64,000 bases of DNA, from positions 124,001-188,000 of the forward strand of contig NZ_JABASY010000003.1 of NCBI RefSeq assembly GCF_016107685.1, given 5' to 3'. Shown here piece by piece: positions 1-8,654 of the stretch; positions within the stretch are counted from its first letter, which is position 1, and every line of letters begins with the position of its first letter. The stretch comes from Brevibacterium yomogidense. GTDB taxonomy: Bacteria > Actinomycetota > Actinomycetes > Actinomycetales > Brevibacteriaceae. A program made the translations under genes and the position numbers. Under the pieces are notes generated by a model. It had not been told where the DNA came from. It did not search any database and saw nothing but the letters and a program-made list of their open reading frames with translations.

Positions 1-2250
1 GGCTGCTCGCGCCAGTTCCTCACCGGCCGCCATGATCGCCGCATCGGAGTCGTGCAGTGCGGCCATCGCCTCCTTCTCCTGCGTGCGCGCAGCGGCCAGG
101 GGCTCATCGAGCTGACCGATCCTGCGGTCCAGCTGCGCGACCCGTGCCTCTGAGTCCTCGACCGCGGCGAGCGTGTCGTCGAGTGCTGCCCGTGCGGCGA
201 TCTGGCCGGCCTCCGGCGATCCGGCGCGCGCCGCCCGCCCTGCCGCGAACACGGTGCCGTCGAGCGCGATGACGGTCTCGTCCGGATGGGTGGACAGCCG
301 TGCGAGCGCGGTCTCACGAGAGCCGGCGAGCCGCACACCGCTGAGCAGAGGCGCGAGTGCCGCGGCGAGATCTGGGGCCGACGAGGTGACGACGGCCTCA
401 GCGGCGACCGTCTCTGCAGGCGCCGGTGGGGTCGAGGACCGCGGTGACGGAGACTCCGAGGGCTGTTCGGCAGAGACCGGCGACGAGCTCTGAGCCGGAG
501 GTGCTGACGAGGTGTGGGAGGGGTGCTCCGATGAGGCGAGTGTGGCCGGGGGGTGGACGACGTCGATGAGCCGGTCCTCTCCCACATGGTCGAGGAGTGC
601 CAGCGCTGCCGTCTGGTCGGCTGCGAGGACGGCGCCGGACAGTGTGCCGATCGCAGCGGTGACCGCAACCTCGCAGCCGGGGACGATCCGCAGGTGCTGC
701 GCCACCGCACCGCGCAGACCCGGCAGACCGGCCTCCACCAGATCGCTGAGCTCCGCGGTGAGACGACTGCTCGCGCGCTGCCCCTCCGCCTGCGCGCGCA
801 GGCTCACGAGTTCCGCCTTCTCCTGCTCGCGCGCCTGCACGAGCGCGGTCCGTTGCTCCTCGACCTCCGCGACACGCGCCGCGGCCGCCGTGTGGGACTC
901 GTCCAGCACCGTTTCCCCTGATTCGCTGGCGGTGAGTCGTTCGCGTGCTTCTGCGACGGCGACCTCCGCACGGACGATCTGCTCGTCCGAACCGGCGGAC
1001 TCGGCGTCGAGGGAGCTGATGACCGACTCCGCGTGGGACATGGTGCGCTCCGCCACGGCGACACCGGATTCGAGCTCCGCCCTGTGCTTGACGCGCGCAG
1101 CGATCCGGGCACGCTCTCCAGCGAGTTCCCGTTCCGCGGCGGACAGGCGGGATTCGACGTCCTCCTTCTCCGCAGTGAGGTCGTCGAGCGCCGTCCGCCG
1201 GTCCGCGGCCTCTTCCTGCGCCTCGTCGTGGTCCGCGACGAACCGTTCCGCCCGCTCGCGCAATGCATCGGGCGACTCTCCGACCGGGCGGTGCTGCTCC
1301 GCCGCGGCCCGCAGCATGGTGACCCTGTCCCCCGCACGCTGGGCGAGTGCCGTGGCCCGCGAGTGCTGAGCGGCGATCGCCGTGCGCCTGTTGTGTGCTT
1401 CGTCCGTGTGGGCGTCGAACGTCCGGCGGGCGGTCTCCGCCTCGCCGATCTCCTCATCGAGCAGCCGCACTTCCTCCTCGATCGCACGCCTGCGCTCCGC
1501 GGGATCGTAGTCCGGCGTCGTCGCGGCGATCCGCGCCTGCAGCTGCACCAGATCGTCGGCGAGCAGTCTGGCGGTTGCATCCCGGACGACCGCCTGGACG
1601 ACCTGCGCCCGCTGCGCGGCCTTCGCCTGCCGCCCGAGGGGTCCCAGCTGACGTGCCAGCTCCGACCGGAGGTCGGCCAGCCGGTCGAGGTTCGTCTGTA
1701 GACCCGTGAGCTTGCGGAGCGCCTTCTCCTTCCGCTTGCGATGCTTGAGGACACCGGCGGCTTCTTCGATGAAGCCGCGCCGCTCGAACGGGTCCGCGTG
1801 GAGGATCGCGTCGAGGCGGCCCTGCCCCACGATGACGTGCATCTCCTTGCCCAGACCGGAATCGCTCAGCAGCTCCTGGATGTCCAGCAGCCGTGCCGGT
1901 TCCCCGTTGACCCGGTACTCGCTCCCGCCCGAGCGGAAGAGGGTGCGCGAGATCGTCACTTCCGTGTAGTCGATGGGCAGTGCCCCGTCGCTGTTGTCGA
2001 TCGTGAGAGCGACCTCTGCTCGGCCCAGCGCCTGCTTCTTCGCGGTACCGGCGAAGATGACGTCTTCCATCTTCCCGCCGCGCAGGTTCTTCGCACCCTG
2101 CTCCCCCATCACCCAGGCGAGCGCGTCGACGACGTTGGACTTGCCCGAACCGTTCGGACCCACGACGCAGGTGATGCCTGGCTCGAACTCGAGCTTCGTC
2201 GCCGACGCGAAGGACTTGAATCCGCGCAGGGTGAGGGTCTTCAGATGCAT
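1..2250 (-). CDS. smc: Chromosome segregation ATPase SMC (3' end outside window)
   Basis: SMC is the ATPase subunit of bacterial condensin and works with ScpA and ScpB to compact and separate sister chromosomes. The first 750 codons are present. The N-terminus starts [19 protein letters not shown], with a Walker A motif GPNGSGKS at residues 31-38, followed by the conserved [21 protein letters not shown] segment. A long charged coiled coil follows; the window edge lies just past a hinge-like segment ([19 protein letters not shown]). The C-terminal ATPase half with signature and Walker B is beyond the edge. The ATG at 2250 has no clear Shine-Dalgarno but a TAGACT -10 lies 9 nt upstream, so the mRNA is probably nearly leaderless. 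smc next to mutM/rnc is a standard actinobacterial order, here interrupted by the DUF222 and MerR-Prx genes. Confidence 0.97.
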   Translation of the reverse strand, partial: MHLKTLTLRGFKSFASATKLEFEPGITCVVGPNGSGKSNVVDALAWVMGEQGAKNLRGGKMEDVIFAGTAKKQALGRAEVALTIDNSDGALPIDYTEVTISRTLFRSGGSEYRVNGEPARLLDIQELLSDSGLGKEMHVIVGQGRLDAILHADPFERRGFIEEAAGVLKHRKRKEKALRKLTGLQTNLDRLADLRSELARQLGPLGRQAKAAQRAQVVQAVVRDATARLLADDLVQLQARIAATTPDYDPAERRRAIEEEVRLLDEEIGEAETARRTFDAHTDEAHNRRTAIAAQHSRATALAQRAGDRVTMLRAAAEQHRPVGESPDALRERAERFVADHDEAQEEAADRRTALDDLTAEKEDVESRLSAAERELAGERARIAARVKHRAELESGVAVAERTMSHAESVISSLDAESAGSDEQIVRAEVAVAEARERLTASESGETVLDESHTAAAARVAEVEEQRTALVQAREQEKAELVSLRAQAEGQRASSRLTAELSDLVEAGLPGLRGAVAQHLRIVPGCEVAVTAAIGTLSGAVLAADQTAALALLDHVGEDRLIDVVHPPATLASSEHPSHTSSAPPAQSSSPVSAEQPSESPSPRSSTPPAPAETVAAEAVVTSSAPDLAAALAPLLSGVRLAGSRETALARLSTHPDETVIALDGTVFAAGRAARAGSPEAGQIAARAALDDTLAAVEDSEARVAQLDRRIGQLDEPLAAARTQEKEAMAALHDSDAAIMAAGEELARAA

Positions 2251-2259
2251 GGTGACAAG

Positions 2260-2265
2260 AGTCTA
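2260..2265 (-). promoter_or_regulatory. -10 element of smc
   Basis: TAGACT on the minus strand, nine bases before the smc ATG. A transcript starting six to eight bases downstream would have almost no 5' leader. No convincing -35 was found. Confidence 0.4.
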
Positions 2266-2371
2266 TCGAGGCCGGGCATCAAGAACCCTTTCGTGCGACG
2301 AAGAATGAGTCGGAGAGTCGCGTCGAAGCAGAGCCGTCTCCCGTTCCCGCACGACGGCGGTCTGCGGAAAG

Positions 2372-4711
2372 TCAGAACGGTGGCTGCCCACCGTCGACGT
2401 CCTCACCGCAGCTGTGACGTCCGCAGCCCTTCCGGTCGCATCCGACGTCGCTGCAGGTCGCAGCTGCTTCTGCTGCCTGGGATTCGTCGACGAGTAGTTC
2501 GAGCAGCTGCTGCGCCGCTTCGATCTCCGTGAAGTTGCTGTCGATCACGGCGATCGCTTCACGTCCCAGCGGGTAGCGCCACCGTTCGACGCCCTCGTCG
2601 TCCACGCTGACGGTGATGATGCCGGCCGTCTTGAGCTGGTGATGGTATTCGCAGAGCGGGTGCAGGTTGTCCGGCACCGTGAGACCGCCGTTGCGCGGAG
2701 CCGCGTGGTCGAAGGGGATGATGTGGTCCATGTCGAGCTTCGTCGATGACCGCGTGCATCCCGGGGCGGCGCAGGAGCTATGGCGCGCTTCGACTGTCCG
2801 CCGCATTCCCGCCGGCACCCGGTACGTGGTCGCAACCTCTTCGAGGACTTCACCGGACATCGGGTCCGTGAGCAGTCGGAAGACAGCGGACTGGGTGGGG
2901 AGGATCGTGCGGACGAGATCCGCCGGGATCGGCGAGTGCCCTTCCATCTCTCCTGGCAGCAGACTGTCTGCGTCGATGCATGTGAGAACCGGGACGGTGA
3001 TGCTCACGCGCGCCTGCTCGGCCAGCCAATCACCTTCGGACGGGCAGCGCACGATCACGAACTCCGGGGCGGTGCCATCCGCAGCTGCAGACGGACGGGA
3101 GTCTCCGCGGGAAGGGCGCACCCACCCGTGGTCGCGACTCCCCGACCCGCAGGAACCGCCGGAGCAGTCAGAGCCTTCGGTGCCGGCGGAGCAGCCAGGG
3201 TCGTCAGAGCTGTCGGAGCCGTCGGAACTGTCGGAGCAGCCAAGGCCGTCAGTCCCGCCCTGGTCGTCGACTCCGTCGCAAGCGTCGGCCGCCGCACAGT
3301 TGGGACAGATTCCCTCGTCGGACGCTTTGCCGCGAGCGAAAACTTCGGAAGAGTCCACGGGCACTCGTGTCCCGGGTGCGACGAGAGCGAGCAGGTCGAA
3401 CACCAGCTGGTCGAGCGAACGTGTGTCAACGACCCGGAGCCCGGCGAGCGAGACGGGATGGCCATCCATGTCGGTCACGTCAAGCGGGGAGATCCTGCCT
3501 GCGAGGATCGCTTCCGCGGTCGCGTGAACACGTTTCATCAAGGGCTCGAGTACCGTGAGCGGGCCGTGGAGGCTGACGCAGCCCGTCCCGTTGTAGAAGC
3601 GCTCGAACTCGACACGACGGGTAGCGAAGGCGTTACGTGCCTTCTGGCGCCGATTCGAGCGGGAGTCCACCAACTCGCTGATGCGGCGTGCGAATGTCTC
3701 CAAGGGGACGTCCGGATCGAGCTCCCGGGCAGATCGATCCAACCATCGCACGTCGGCGAGGGAAAGCGCCGCGCTCCTGCGAACGAGCACCATGAGCTTC
3801 TCGGAGCTCAGGACGCCGGCGAACACATCGCGCAATGACCCTGACAGACCGATGTACGCGATGACGGCGTCGATCACGTGCCGACGAGCCTGGTTGTGAG
3901 TGAAGTCGAAATCCACGACGAGTGCGTGGGTGATCTGAGAAGGCAGCGCGGCAGCGGTCCTTTCGCGAGCCGTGTATGCCTCATGGTCTGCGAGGACGTC
4001 GTCGATGATCGCGGGATCCTCCCCGTGCACACCGACTGCCGCGAGAGCGGTCTCTGCGGTCGCGACCGTTTCGACCGCGTGCAGTCGGGACTTCGCATGA
4101 GCAGCCTCCCGCATCCGGCAGGACAGGTCGTAGGCGCTCAGAGACGCAGTGAGCGTCCGGTAGGGGACCTTCGACGTCGCGCGGCCATGACGCCCACTGT
4201 CACGGCCCCCACCTGCACGACCCGAGCTGCCACCGCCCCCACCGTCACGACCCGAACTGTCACGACTCGCCCCTTCACAGCCATCACGCGCATCACCAGC
4301 AGGCACACCACCAACATCCGCATCGGCCTCACTCACCGCGTAGTCGCCCACCGGGCCGCCGCTCATCAGCTGAAAATCTGCGATGCGCGCGGGCTCAGCG
4401 CTGCCGGTCAGCTGCGAACCGCCCTGGAGCAGATACGTGTAGACATCCCCGCCATGGCTCAGGGGAACGAGGTCCAGGCCCTTCGCGCCCGCGATCGTCA
4501 GCGTGTTCGCCGCCGAATCACGTCGTGCTGAAGCGAACGCCCGGTGCATCCGAGTACCCCGTCGCGGACGCAGTGCGCCGTGCTCATCACCCCAGGACCC
4601 GACATCAACCGCATGCGCCCCAAGACCGTCCGGCTCTCCCGCGGAACCCGTCGAACCCCTGTCATCGCCGTCATCATCTTCACCCAAAGGGCCGCTTCGG
4701 AGCCCCGTCAT
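2372..4711 (-). CDS. DUF222 / HNH endonuclease family protein (13E12-repeat type)
   Basis: Actinobacterial DUF222 protein with a C-terminal HNH nuclease fold; the physiological role of this family is unknown. An HNH zinc-finger-like module lies at about residues 640-695: CAAPGC, then DMDHIIPFDH and NLHPLCEYHH, giving the metal-binding cysteines and catalytic His. The middle holds the helical DUF222 region. A linker near 3120-3310 is extremely rich in Ser, Asp, Gly and Cys (SDSSDGSDSSDDPG), and the N-terminal third is also Gly/Asp rich. Length is about 780 residues, long for the family. I chose the ATG at 4711 because AAGG precedes it; an ATG at 4759 is the upstream alternative but has no ribosome site and sits in a 13-bp tandem duplication. 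A perfect TATAAT lies at 4783-4788. Confidence 0.85.
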   Translation of the reverse strand: MTGLRSGPLGEDDDGDDRGSTGSAGEPDGLGAHAVDVGSWGDEHGALRPRRGTRMHRAFASARRDSAANTLTIAGAKGLDLVPLSHGGDVYTYLLQGGSQLTGSAEPARIADFQLMSGGPVGDYAVSEADADVGGVPAGDARDGCEGASRDSSGRDGGGGGSSGRAGGGRDSGRHGRATSKVPYRTLTASLSAYDLSCRMREAAHAKSRLHAVETVATAETALAAVGVHGEDPAIIDDVLADHEAYTARERTAAALPSQITHALVVDFDFTHNQARRHVIDAVIAYIGLSGSLRDVFAGVLSSEKLMVLVRRSAALSLADVRWLDRSARELDPDVPLETFARRISELVDSRSNRRQKARNAFATRRVEFERFYNGTGCVSLHGPLTVLEPLMKRVHATAEAILAGRISPLDVTDMDGHPVSLAGLRVVDTRSLDQLVFDLLALVAPGTRVPVDSSEVFARGKASDEGICPNCAAADACDGVDDQGGTDGLGCSDSSDGSDSSDDPGCSAGTEGSDCSGGSCGSGSRDHGWVRPSRGDSRPSAAADGTAPEFVIVRCPSEGDWLAEQARVSITVPVLTCIDADSLLPGEMEGHSPIPADLVRTILPTQSAVFRLLTDPMSGEVLEEVATTYRVPAGMRRTVEARHSSCAAPGCTRSSTKLDMDHIIPFDHAAPRNGGLTVPDNLHPLCEYHHQLKTAGIITVSVDDEGVERWRYPLGREAIAVIDSNFTEIEAAQQLLELLVDESQAAEAAATCSDVGCDRKGCGRHSCGEDVDGGQPPF

Positions 4712-4734
4712 GCCACTCACACCTTCTGACCGTC

Positions 4735-4760
4735 GCCCTGCACCATCGCCCTGCACCATC
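4735..4760. repeat. 13-bp tandem duplication at the DUF222 gene start
   Basis: On the minus strand ATGGTGCAGGGCG occurs twice head to tail. Each copy carries an ATG; because 13 is not a multiple of three the two ATGs are in different frames, so copy number changes would move the upstream start in or out of frame. Confidence 0.75.
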
Positions 4761-4782
4761 GCAGGAGCGTCATCTTCCTTCG

Positions 4783-4788
4783 ATTATA
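4783..4788 (-). promoter_or_regulatory. Consensus -10 (TATAAT) upstream of the DUF222 gene
   Basis: Perfect TATAAT on the minus strand, unusual in this GC-rich window. It lies inside a small AT-rich island with TTCGAA-type inverted repeats. A start site near 4776 would serve either candidate start codon of the DUF222 gene. Confidence 0.55.
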
Positions 4789-4881
4789 GTTCGAATGCCG
4801 CATCGAACGGAAGGGGCGAACTGTGACTTTCTTGATTCTTCGTACGACGCGACGACAAATCCGCTCGAAGGAGGAAGGCAC

Positions 4882-5241
4882 GTGAATGACGAAGCCCCAG
4901 AGGAGATCTGGAAACTCAAGGAGGGCTGGAGACTGGTCGGCAACGATGTCCTAGCAATACTCGTCGCACGTGGTTGGGCAGTAACCGACCTCGACGTCGC
5001 TGACGACGATGTGTGGAAGTGGGCCGGTGATCTTGGTCCCCGAAAAGCGCGCAGTCGCAGATCCAGGCGCACGCGTGACGTCGGGCTAGCCCAGATCGCG
5101 TCGCATGTCGCTGAGCCCGAGGTGCGGGGCGACGTGCGTCACACTGCTCCTGGTCGGCGAGTCCTGCTGGATCAGGCGGGGTGCTGCACCAGCCAGTCGA
5201 GTACCTGCCCGGCGTGTTCGTTCGGAGGGAAGATCGGATAG
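4882..5241 (+). CDS. Small hypothetical protein or gene remnant
   Basis: A GTG start is preceded by a strong ribosome site (AAGGAGGAAGG), giving a 119-residue frame. The first 50 residues look protein-like (WKLKEGWRLVGNDVLAILVARG, then DLDVADDDVWKWAGDLG in two stretches), but the remainder is Arg-rich and compositionally unlike a folded protein. The last 70 bases overlap the 3' end of the convergent MerR-peroxiredoxin gene. Codon usage is less GC-biased at third positions than the neighbours. It may be a short real gene whose frame breaks near 5035, or a relic. I do not recognise a family. This is the only candidate gene in the 4760-5171 gap. Confidence 0.35.
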   Translation: MNDEAPEEIWKLKEGWRLVGNDVLAILVARGWAVTDLDVADDDVWKWAGDLGPRKARSRRSRRTRDVGLAQIASHVAEPEVRGDVRHTAPGRRVLLDQAGCCTSQSSTCPACSFGGKIG

Positions 5242-5741
5242 AAGACGTGCTCGACAACCCCACCTCTGACGACCAGTGTGAGGCGGGCATAGAGCCGATC
5301 GTGCCCCGGCGCGGAGAAGGTCGGAAGGCCGAGAGCGTCGGCCAGCGCCAGGCTTTCGTCGGAGATCATGCTGAACGGCAACCGCAACCGCTCGACGACT
5401 TCCGCCTGGTACTCAGTGTTCTGGCCGGAGAGGCCGAACACCCGCTCCGCGCCTGCGTTGCGAAGCTGCTGGAAGTGGTCGCGGAAATCACAGGCCTCCG
5501 TCGAGCAGCCACGCGCACCGGGGATCGCGTCCCATCCCTCCGGCAGGTCCACGCCGGGCCGTCCGGTGAGCGGGTACAGGTAGACCACTGTGCGCCCCGG
5601 GCCAAGGTCGGAGAAATCGATGCTCCGGCCATCGCTGGCCGGAAGGGACAGCCGGGGCATCGACGAACCGGGCAGGCCGTGGGCGGCTCCGTCGTCCTCG
5701 GGGACCGGCAGGCCCTCGGGCAGAGTCGTGTAGTCAGACAT
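5172..5741 (-). CDS. Possible separate peroxiredoxin product from an internal start
   Basis: Same frame as the fusion, starting at ATG 5741 (MSDYTTLPEGLPVPEDD). The Shine-Dalgarno GGAG at 5748-5751 encodes the linker residues of the longer protein. Residues after the start match a whole peroxiredoxin, including its usual N-terminus, so this start is probably the ancestral gene start. Whether both forms exist cannot be read from sequence. Confidence 0.5.
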   Translation of the reverse strand: MSDYTTLPEGLPVPEDDGAAHGLPGSSMPRLSLPASDGRSIDFSDLGPGRTVVYLYPLTGRPGVDLPEGWDAIPGARGCSTEACDFRDHFQQLRNAGAERVFGLSGQNTEYQAEVVERLRLPFSMISDESLALADALGLPTFSAPGHDRLYARLTLVVRGGVVEHVFYPIFPPNEHAGQVLDWLVQHPA

Positions 5742-6113
5742 CGGCTTCTCCTTCTTGAATGAACGGTCCGCACTCCGGTCGAGCCGCTGCTGCAGGGCGT
5801 CCCGGCGGAGCGACAGCGCATCGATCATGCGTTCGAGGTCGGTAATCGTGTCGCGATAGACCGTGAGTGAGCTCACGCATTCGTCCCCGTGCTCGTGCCC
5901 GAGGTCCAAACACTCCACGAACGGTCCTGCCTTGGACGGCGAGATGCCGATCTCGCTCAGCTCACTGACCTCCATCACGACCCGCACATCGTTCTCACCG
6001 AACGACCGATACCCGTTGGGTTCGCGAGCCGGATCGACCAGGCCGAGCCGCTCGTAGTAGCGAACGGTCTTGGTCGACACTCCGGCCTTGCCGGCCAGCT
6101 CCCCTATGCGCAC
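5172..6113 (-). CDS. MerR-family regulator fused to a peroxiredoxin
   Basis: Single 313-residue frame. Residues 1-110 form a MerR regulator: winged helix (GELAGKAGVSTKTVRYYERLG), then a dimerisation helix; Cys68 and Cys79 sit in CLDLGHEHGDEC, where MerR proteins carry effector-sensing residues. Residues 125-313 form an AhpC/TSA-type peroxiredoxin with the redox pair in GARGCSTEACDF; such enzymes reduce hydroperoxides. The GTG at 6113 has AAGGAGGT eight bases upstream. An internal ATG at 5741 (residue 125) is preceded by AAGAAGGAG at ideal spacing, so the peroxiredoxin may also be made alone as a 189-residue protein. The two functions are normally adjacent separate genes; here no stop separates them. 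The likely reading is a redox-controlled, self-regulated detoxification gene; the inducer is unknown. Confidence 0.85.
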   Translation of the reverse strand: MRIGELAGKAGVSTKTVRYYERLGLVDPAREPNGYRSFGENDVRVVMEVSELSEIGISPSKAGPFVECLDLGHEHGDECVSSLTVYRDTITDLERMIDALSLRRDALQQRLDRSADRSFKKEKPMSDYTTLPEGLPVPEDDGAAHGLPGSSMPRLSLPASDGRSIDFSDLGPGRTVVYLYPLTGRPGVDLPEGWDAIPGARGCSTEACDFRDHFQQLRNAGAERVFGLSGQNTEYQAEVVERLRLPFSMISDESLALADALGLPTFSAPGHDRLYARLTLVVRGGVVEHVFYPIFPPNEHAGQVLDWLVQHPA

Positions 6114-6133
6114 CGGAACACCTCCTTGCGACT

Positions 6134-6165
6134 ACGCTAAACCTTGCCCCCAGGGACAAGGTCAA
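6134..6165 (-). promoter_or_regulatory. MerR-type promoter and operator
   Basis: On the minus strand TTGACC (-35, 6160-6165) and TAGCGT (-10, 6134-6139) are separated by 20 bp, longer than the optimal 17. The spacer contains the inverted repeat ACCTTG - 10 bp - CAAGGT (6141-6162). An over-long spacer filled by a dyad is the hallmark of promoters that MerR proteins activate by DNA distortion. It lies 20 bp before the merR-prx start, so it is probably autoregulatory. Confidence 0.8.
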
Positions 6166-6199
6166 GCCCTCGCATGAGCTCGTCAGCCCAGCCCCTCGG

Positions 6200-7090
6200 C
6201 TAGCGCTTCCGCTGGCAGCGCGGGCAGAAGTGGCTCGAGCGGTTGCTGAAGCGGTCCCGGACGATGGCGGTACCGCAGCGTTCGCACGGCTGCCCCTCAC
6301 GCCCGTAGACTTTCAGGCTCCGCGAGAAGTACCCGGATTCGCCGTTCACGTGGACGTAGAGCGCATCGAAACTGGTGCCGCCCTGGGCGAGGGCTTCGAG
6401 CATGACGGTGCGCGACTCCTCCAGGGTGCGCCGAATACGCGAGATGCGCGTGCGGGACGGCACGGCCAGAGGGTGTACGCCCGCACGGAACAGCGCTTCG
6501 TCCGCATAGATGTTTCCGATGCCGCTCACAACGGTCTGGTCGAGCAGGACGGACTTGATCGCCGCCCGGGAGCGCGCGACCGTGCGGGCGGTCGATTCGA
6601 GGTCCCAGTGCTGGTCGAGCGGATCGCGCGCGATATGGGCGCTCCCCCGGGGAATCGCGTCTGGACCGTCGGCGACGAGGTCGTCCAGACCGATGTGGCC
6701 GAAGATCCTCTGATCGAGGAACCGCAGCTCCAGGGGCTCGTGGGGGCCCTCACCACACTCCAGGGAGAGCACCGCGCGGGTATGGCGGTGATACGCCTCG
6801 TCGGGCGAGTGGATCCGCAGCTGACCGCTCATGCCCAGGTGCAGGGTGAGCGCCGCGGGTCGATCCTCCCCAAGAGGCACCCACAGGAACTTGCCCCGAC
6901 GTTCGGGAGCGCGGAAGGAGGCGCCGGTGACGGCGTCAGTGAAGGCATCCACGGCCTCGGGCGGGATGCGCCGCTGCGACGTGGTGCCGAGGATCCGCGG
7001 GTCCAGCACACGGGCACCGACCACGTGGGCTCCGGAGATCCAGTCGACCAGACCGCGGCGGACGGATTCGACTTCGGGAAGCTCAGGCAC
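6200..7090 (-). CDS. mutM: Formamidopyrimidine-DNA glycosylase
   Basis: Removes 8-oxoguanine and formamidopyrimidines from DNA (bifunctional glycosylase/AP lyase). The protein starts PELPEVESVRRGL, where the proline after the initiator Met is the catalytic nucleophile and the following Glu is the acid. The C-terminus carries the zinc finger CERC-x16-CPRC and the helix-two-turn-helix. It is 296 residues, normal for the family. Start is the GTG at 7090; the longer upstream frame would bury the N-terminal proline and is ruled out. It overlaps the rnc stop by 8 nt, so translation is coupled. Confidence 0.96.
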   Translation of the reverse strand: MPELPEVESVRRGLVDWISGAHVVGARVLDPRILGTTSQRRIPPEAVDAFTDAVTGASFRAPERRGKFLWVPLGEDRPAALTLHLGMSGQLRIHSPDEAYHRHTRAVLSLECGEGPHEPLELRFLDQRIFGHIGLDDLVADGPDAIPRGSAHIARDPLDQHWDLESTARTVARSRAAIKSVLLDQTVVSGIGNIYADEALFRAGVHPLAVPSRTRISRIRRTLEESRTVMLEALAQGGTSFDALYVHVNGESGYFSRSLKVYGREGQPCERCGTAIVRDRFSNRSSHFCPRCQRKR

Positions 7091-7793
7091 GCCGGGCGTA
7101 GCGGGGGTGAGCGGCGGAGATGGCACGCATGGCGACTTCGGCGGCGACCGCCTCGGCGGCCTTCTTCGACGACCCCTCACCCGTGCCCCACACGGTGTCC
7201 CCGGTGTACGCAGCCGCTGTGAACACGCGGGCGTGAGCAGGTCCCTCACCGGAGATCTCGTACCGGACCGTCCCGAGCGACAGGTCCGCCGCGGCTTCCT
7301 GCAGAGTGGTCTTGAAGTCCATGCCCGCGCCCAGAGTCACGGCGTCCGACAGCATGGGGTCGATGAAACGGTGCACGAGCGCGAAGGCGGTATCCGGCCC
7401 GCAGCTCACGTAGCACGCGCCGATCAGCGCCTCCACGGTGTCCGCGAGGATCGAGTCCTTGTCACGGCCACCCGTAGCGTCCTCGCCCTTGCCCAGCAGC
7501 AGGGAGGCGCCCACGTCGTAGCGGCGAGCGACCGACGCCAGCGCGCGCGTGTTGACGACCGCGGCGCGCATCTTCGCCAACCGGCCTTCCGGCAGGTCGG
7601 GGTTGTCGCTGTAGAGGGATTCCGTCGCCACCAGCTGCAGCACCGAGTCCCCCAGGAACTCGAGCCGCTCGTTCGTCGGGATGCCACCCTGCTCGAACGC
7701 GTACGACCGGTGCGTGAGGGCAAGACGAAGCGTCTCGGGGTCGATATCGACCCCGAGACGCTCAGTGAGACCCGCGAGTCCCTCGTCATTCAT
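7083..7793 (-). CDS. rnc: Ribonuclease III
   Basis: Double-stranded-RNA endonuclease that processes rRNA precursors and some mRNAs. The signature NERLEFLGDSVLQLV supplies the acidic metal ligands; a second acidic cluster DTVEALIGACYV follows. The C-terminal third is a double-stranded RNA-binding domain ending GEGSSKKAAEAVAAEVAM. 236 residues from the ATG at 7793, seven bases after the rpmF stop. The frame extends upstream into rpmF but that part is shadow. Order rpmF-rnc-mutM is typical of actinobacteria. Confidence 0.96.
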   Translation of the reverse strand: MNDEGLAGLTERLGVDIDPETLRLALTHRSYAFEQGGIPTNERLEFLGDSVLQLVATESLYSDNPDLPEGRLAKMRAAVVNTRALASVARRYDVGASLLLGKGEDATGGRDKDSILADTVEALIGACYVSCGPDTAFALVHRFIDPMLSDAVTLGAGMDFKTTLQEAAADLSLGTVRYEISGEGPAHARVFTAAAYTGDTVWGTGEGSSKKAAEAVAAEVAMRAISAAHPRYARRA

Positions 7794-7800
7794 GACGCTG

Positions 7801-8004
7801 TCAGACGTCAGCGATCTTGCGACCCTTGTACTCGAGGAACAGCGGCGTACCGGCTGAATCCTCGACGACCTTGGCCTGGTGGGGGCGCGAGTAGACAACG
7901 CGTCCGTTCTCGACGGTCTTGACCAGCGCCGGAGCCTTGGCCTTCCACGCCGAGCGACGATGGCGCGTGTTGCTGCGCGACAGCTTCCGCTTGGGAACAG
8001 CCAT
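7801..8004 (-). CDS. rpmF: 50S ribosomal protein L32
   Basis: Small basic ribosomal protein, 67 residues, starting [20 protein letters not shown], the usual L32 start. The start ATG at 8004 has the ribosome site AAGGAGAG. A candidate extension upstream is not used. The protein lacks the zinc-binding cysteines present in some L32 paralogues, so this is the Cys-minus type. Two bases separate it from the DUF177 stop. Confidence 0.95.
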   Translation of the reverse strand: MAVPKRKLSRSNTRHRRSAWKAKAPALVKTVENGRVVYSRPHQAKVVEDSAGTPLFLEYKGRKIADV

Positions 8005-8006
8005 GA

Positions 8007-8528
8007 TCAGCTCTCCTTCTCTTCGTTCAGAACACTCTTGAGTGCCGCCCACCGAGGATCGTCCTCGGGTTCGTCCTCGGTGATGTCCTCACCCAGCGTG
8101 TAGCGGAACTCTCCCTCGTCCCCGTCCTTGAGGGGACGGAACGGCAGAGACATCACTACAGCGTCTCGGACGGCGGGCTCGAGGTCCAGCAGACCGGCTT
8201 GCACCAGCTGCGATTCCTCGTCCTGCGGGTCCGCCTCGTAGACGAAGAGCTCTTCGATGGCGACATCGAGCGGCAGCTCCATCTCATCGAGCGTCCTGGC
8301 ATCCTGCCCCTTCGCCGTGGCGCGCACGGCTCCGGAGACGTAGATTCCCTCCACGACGCTCTCGAAGCGGAGATCGAGTTCCATCGGGTCGCCTTCCGGC
8401 ACACCGATGAGTTCGATCCGCAGGTCCTCAGGTGCTCTGACCGTCTTCGCGATGGACTCCCACGAACCCGGGGAACCGGCGAGGCCCAGCTTCCTCACAT
8501 CGATGACGAACTCCGACGATCGATCCAC
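8007..8528 (-). CDS. DUF177 / YceD-family protein
   Basis: YceD/DUF177 proteins sit immediately before rpmF in most bacteria and have been linked to 23S rRNA or ribosome maturation. 173 residues, acidic, with the family pattern [21 protein letters not shown] and a very acidic tail ([20 protein letters not shown]). I chose the GTG at 8528 because GGAGGTG lies just upstream; a start 13 codons earlier is possible. Cysteines of the E. coli type are absent, which is common in actinobacteria. Confidence 0.9.
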   Translation of the reverse strand: MDRSSEFVIDVRKLGLAGSPGSWESIAKTVRAPEDLRIELIGVPEGDPMELDLRFESVVEGIYVSGAVRATAKGQDARTLDEMELPLDVAIEELFVYEADPQDEESQLVQAGLLDLEPAVRDAVVMSLPFRPLKDGDEGEFRYTLGEDITEDEPEDDPRWAALKSVLNEEKES

Positions 8529-8654
8529 TGGTACACCTCCACGCACATTCGTTCGGACACAGCGCACCCTGAGATGACACGCAAGGACCTACTTTAGACC
8601 TTCTGCAGACCCCACACAAACTGCAGGTCGCACCCACCGGGGCCGAGGCGCCGG

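Noticed and set aside
2372..4711. Group I/II intron or homing endonuclease inside an intron
   Set aside because: The HNH domain is at the C-terminus of a DUF222 protein and no intron core or interrupted gene surrounds it.
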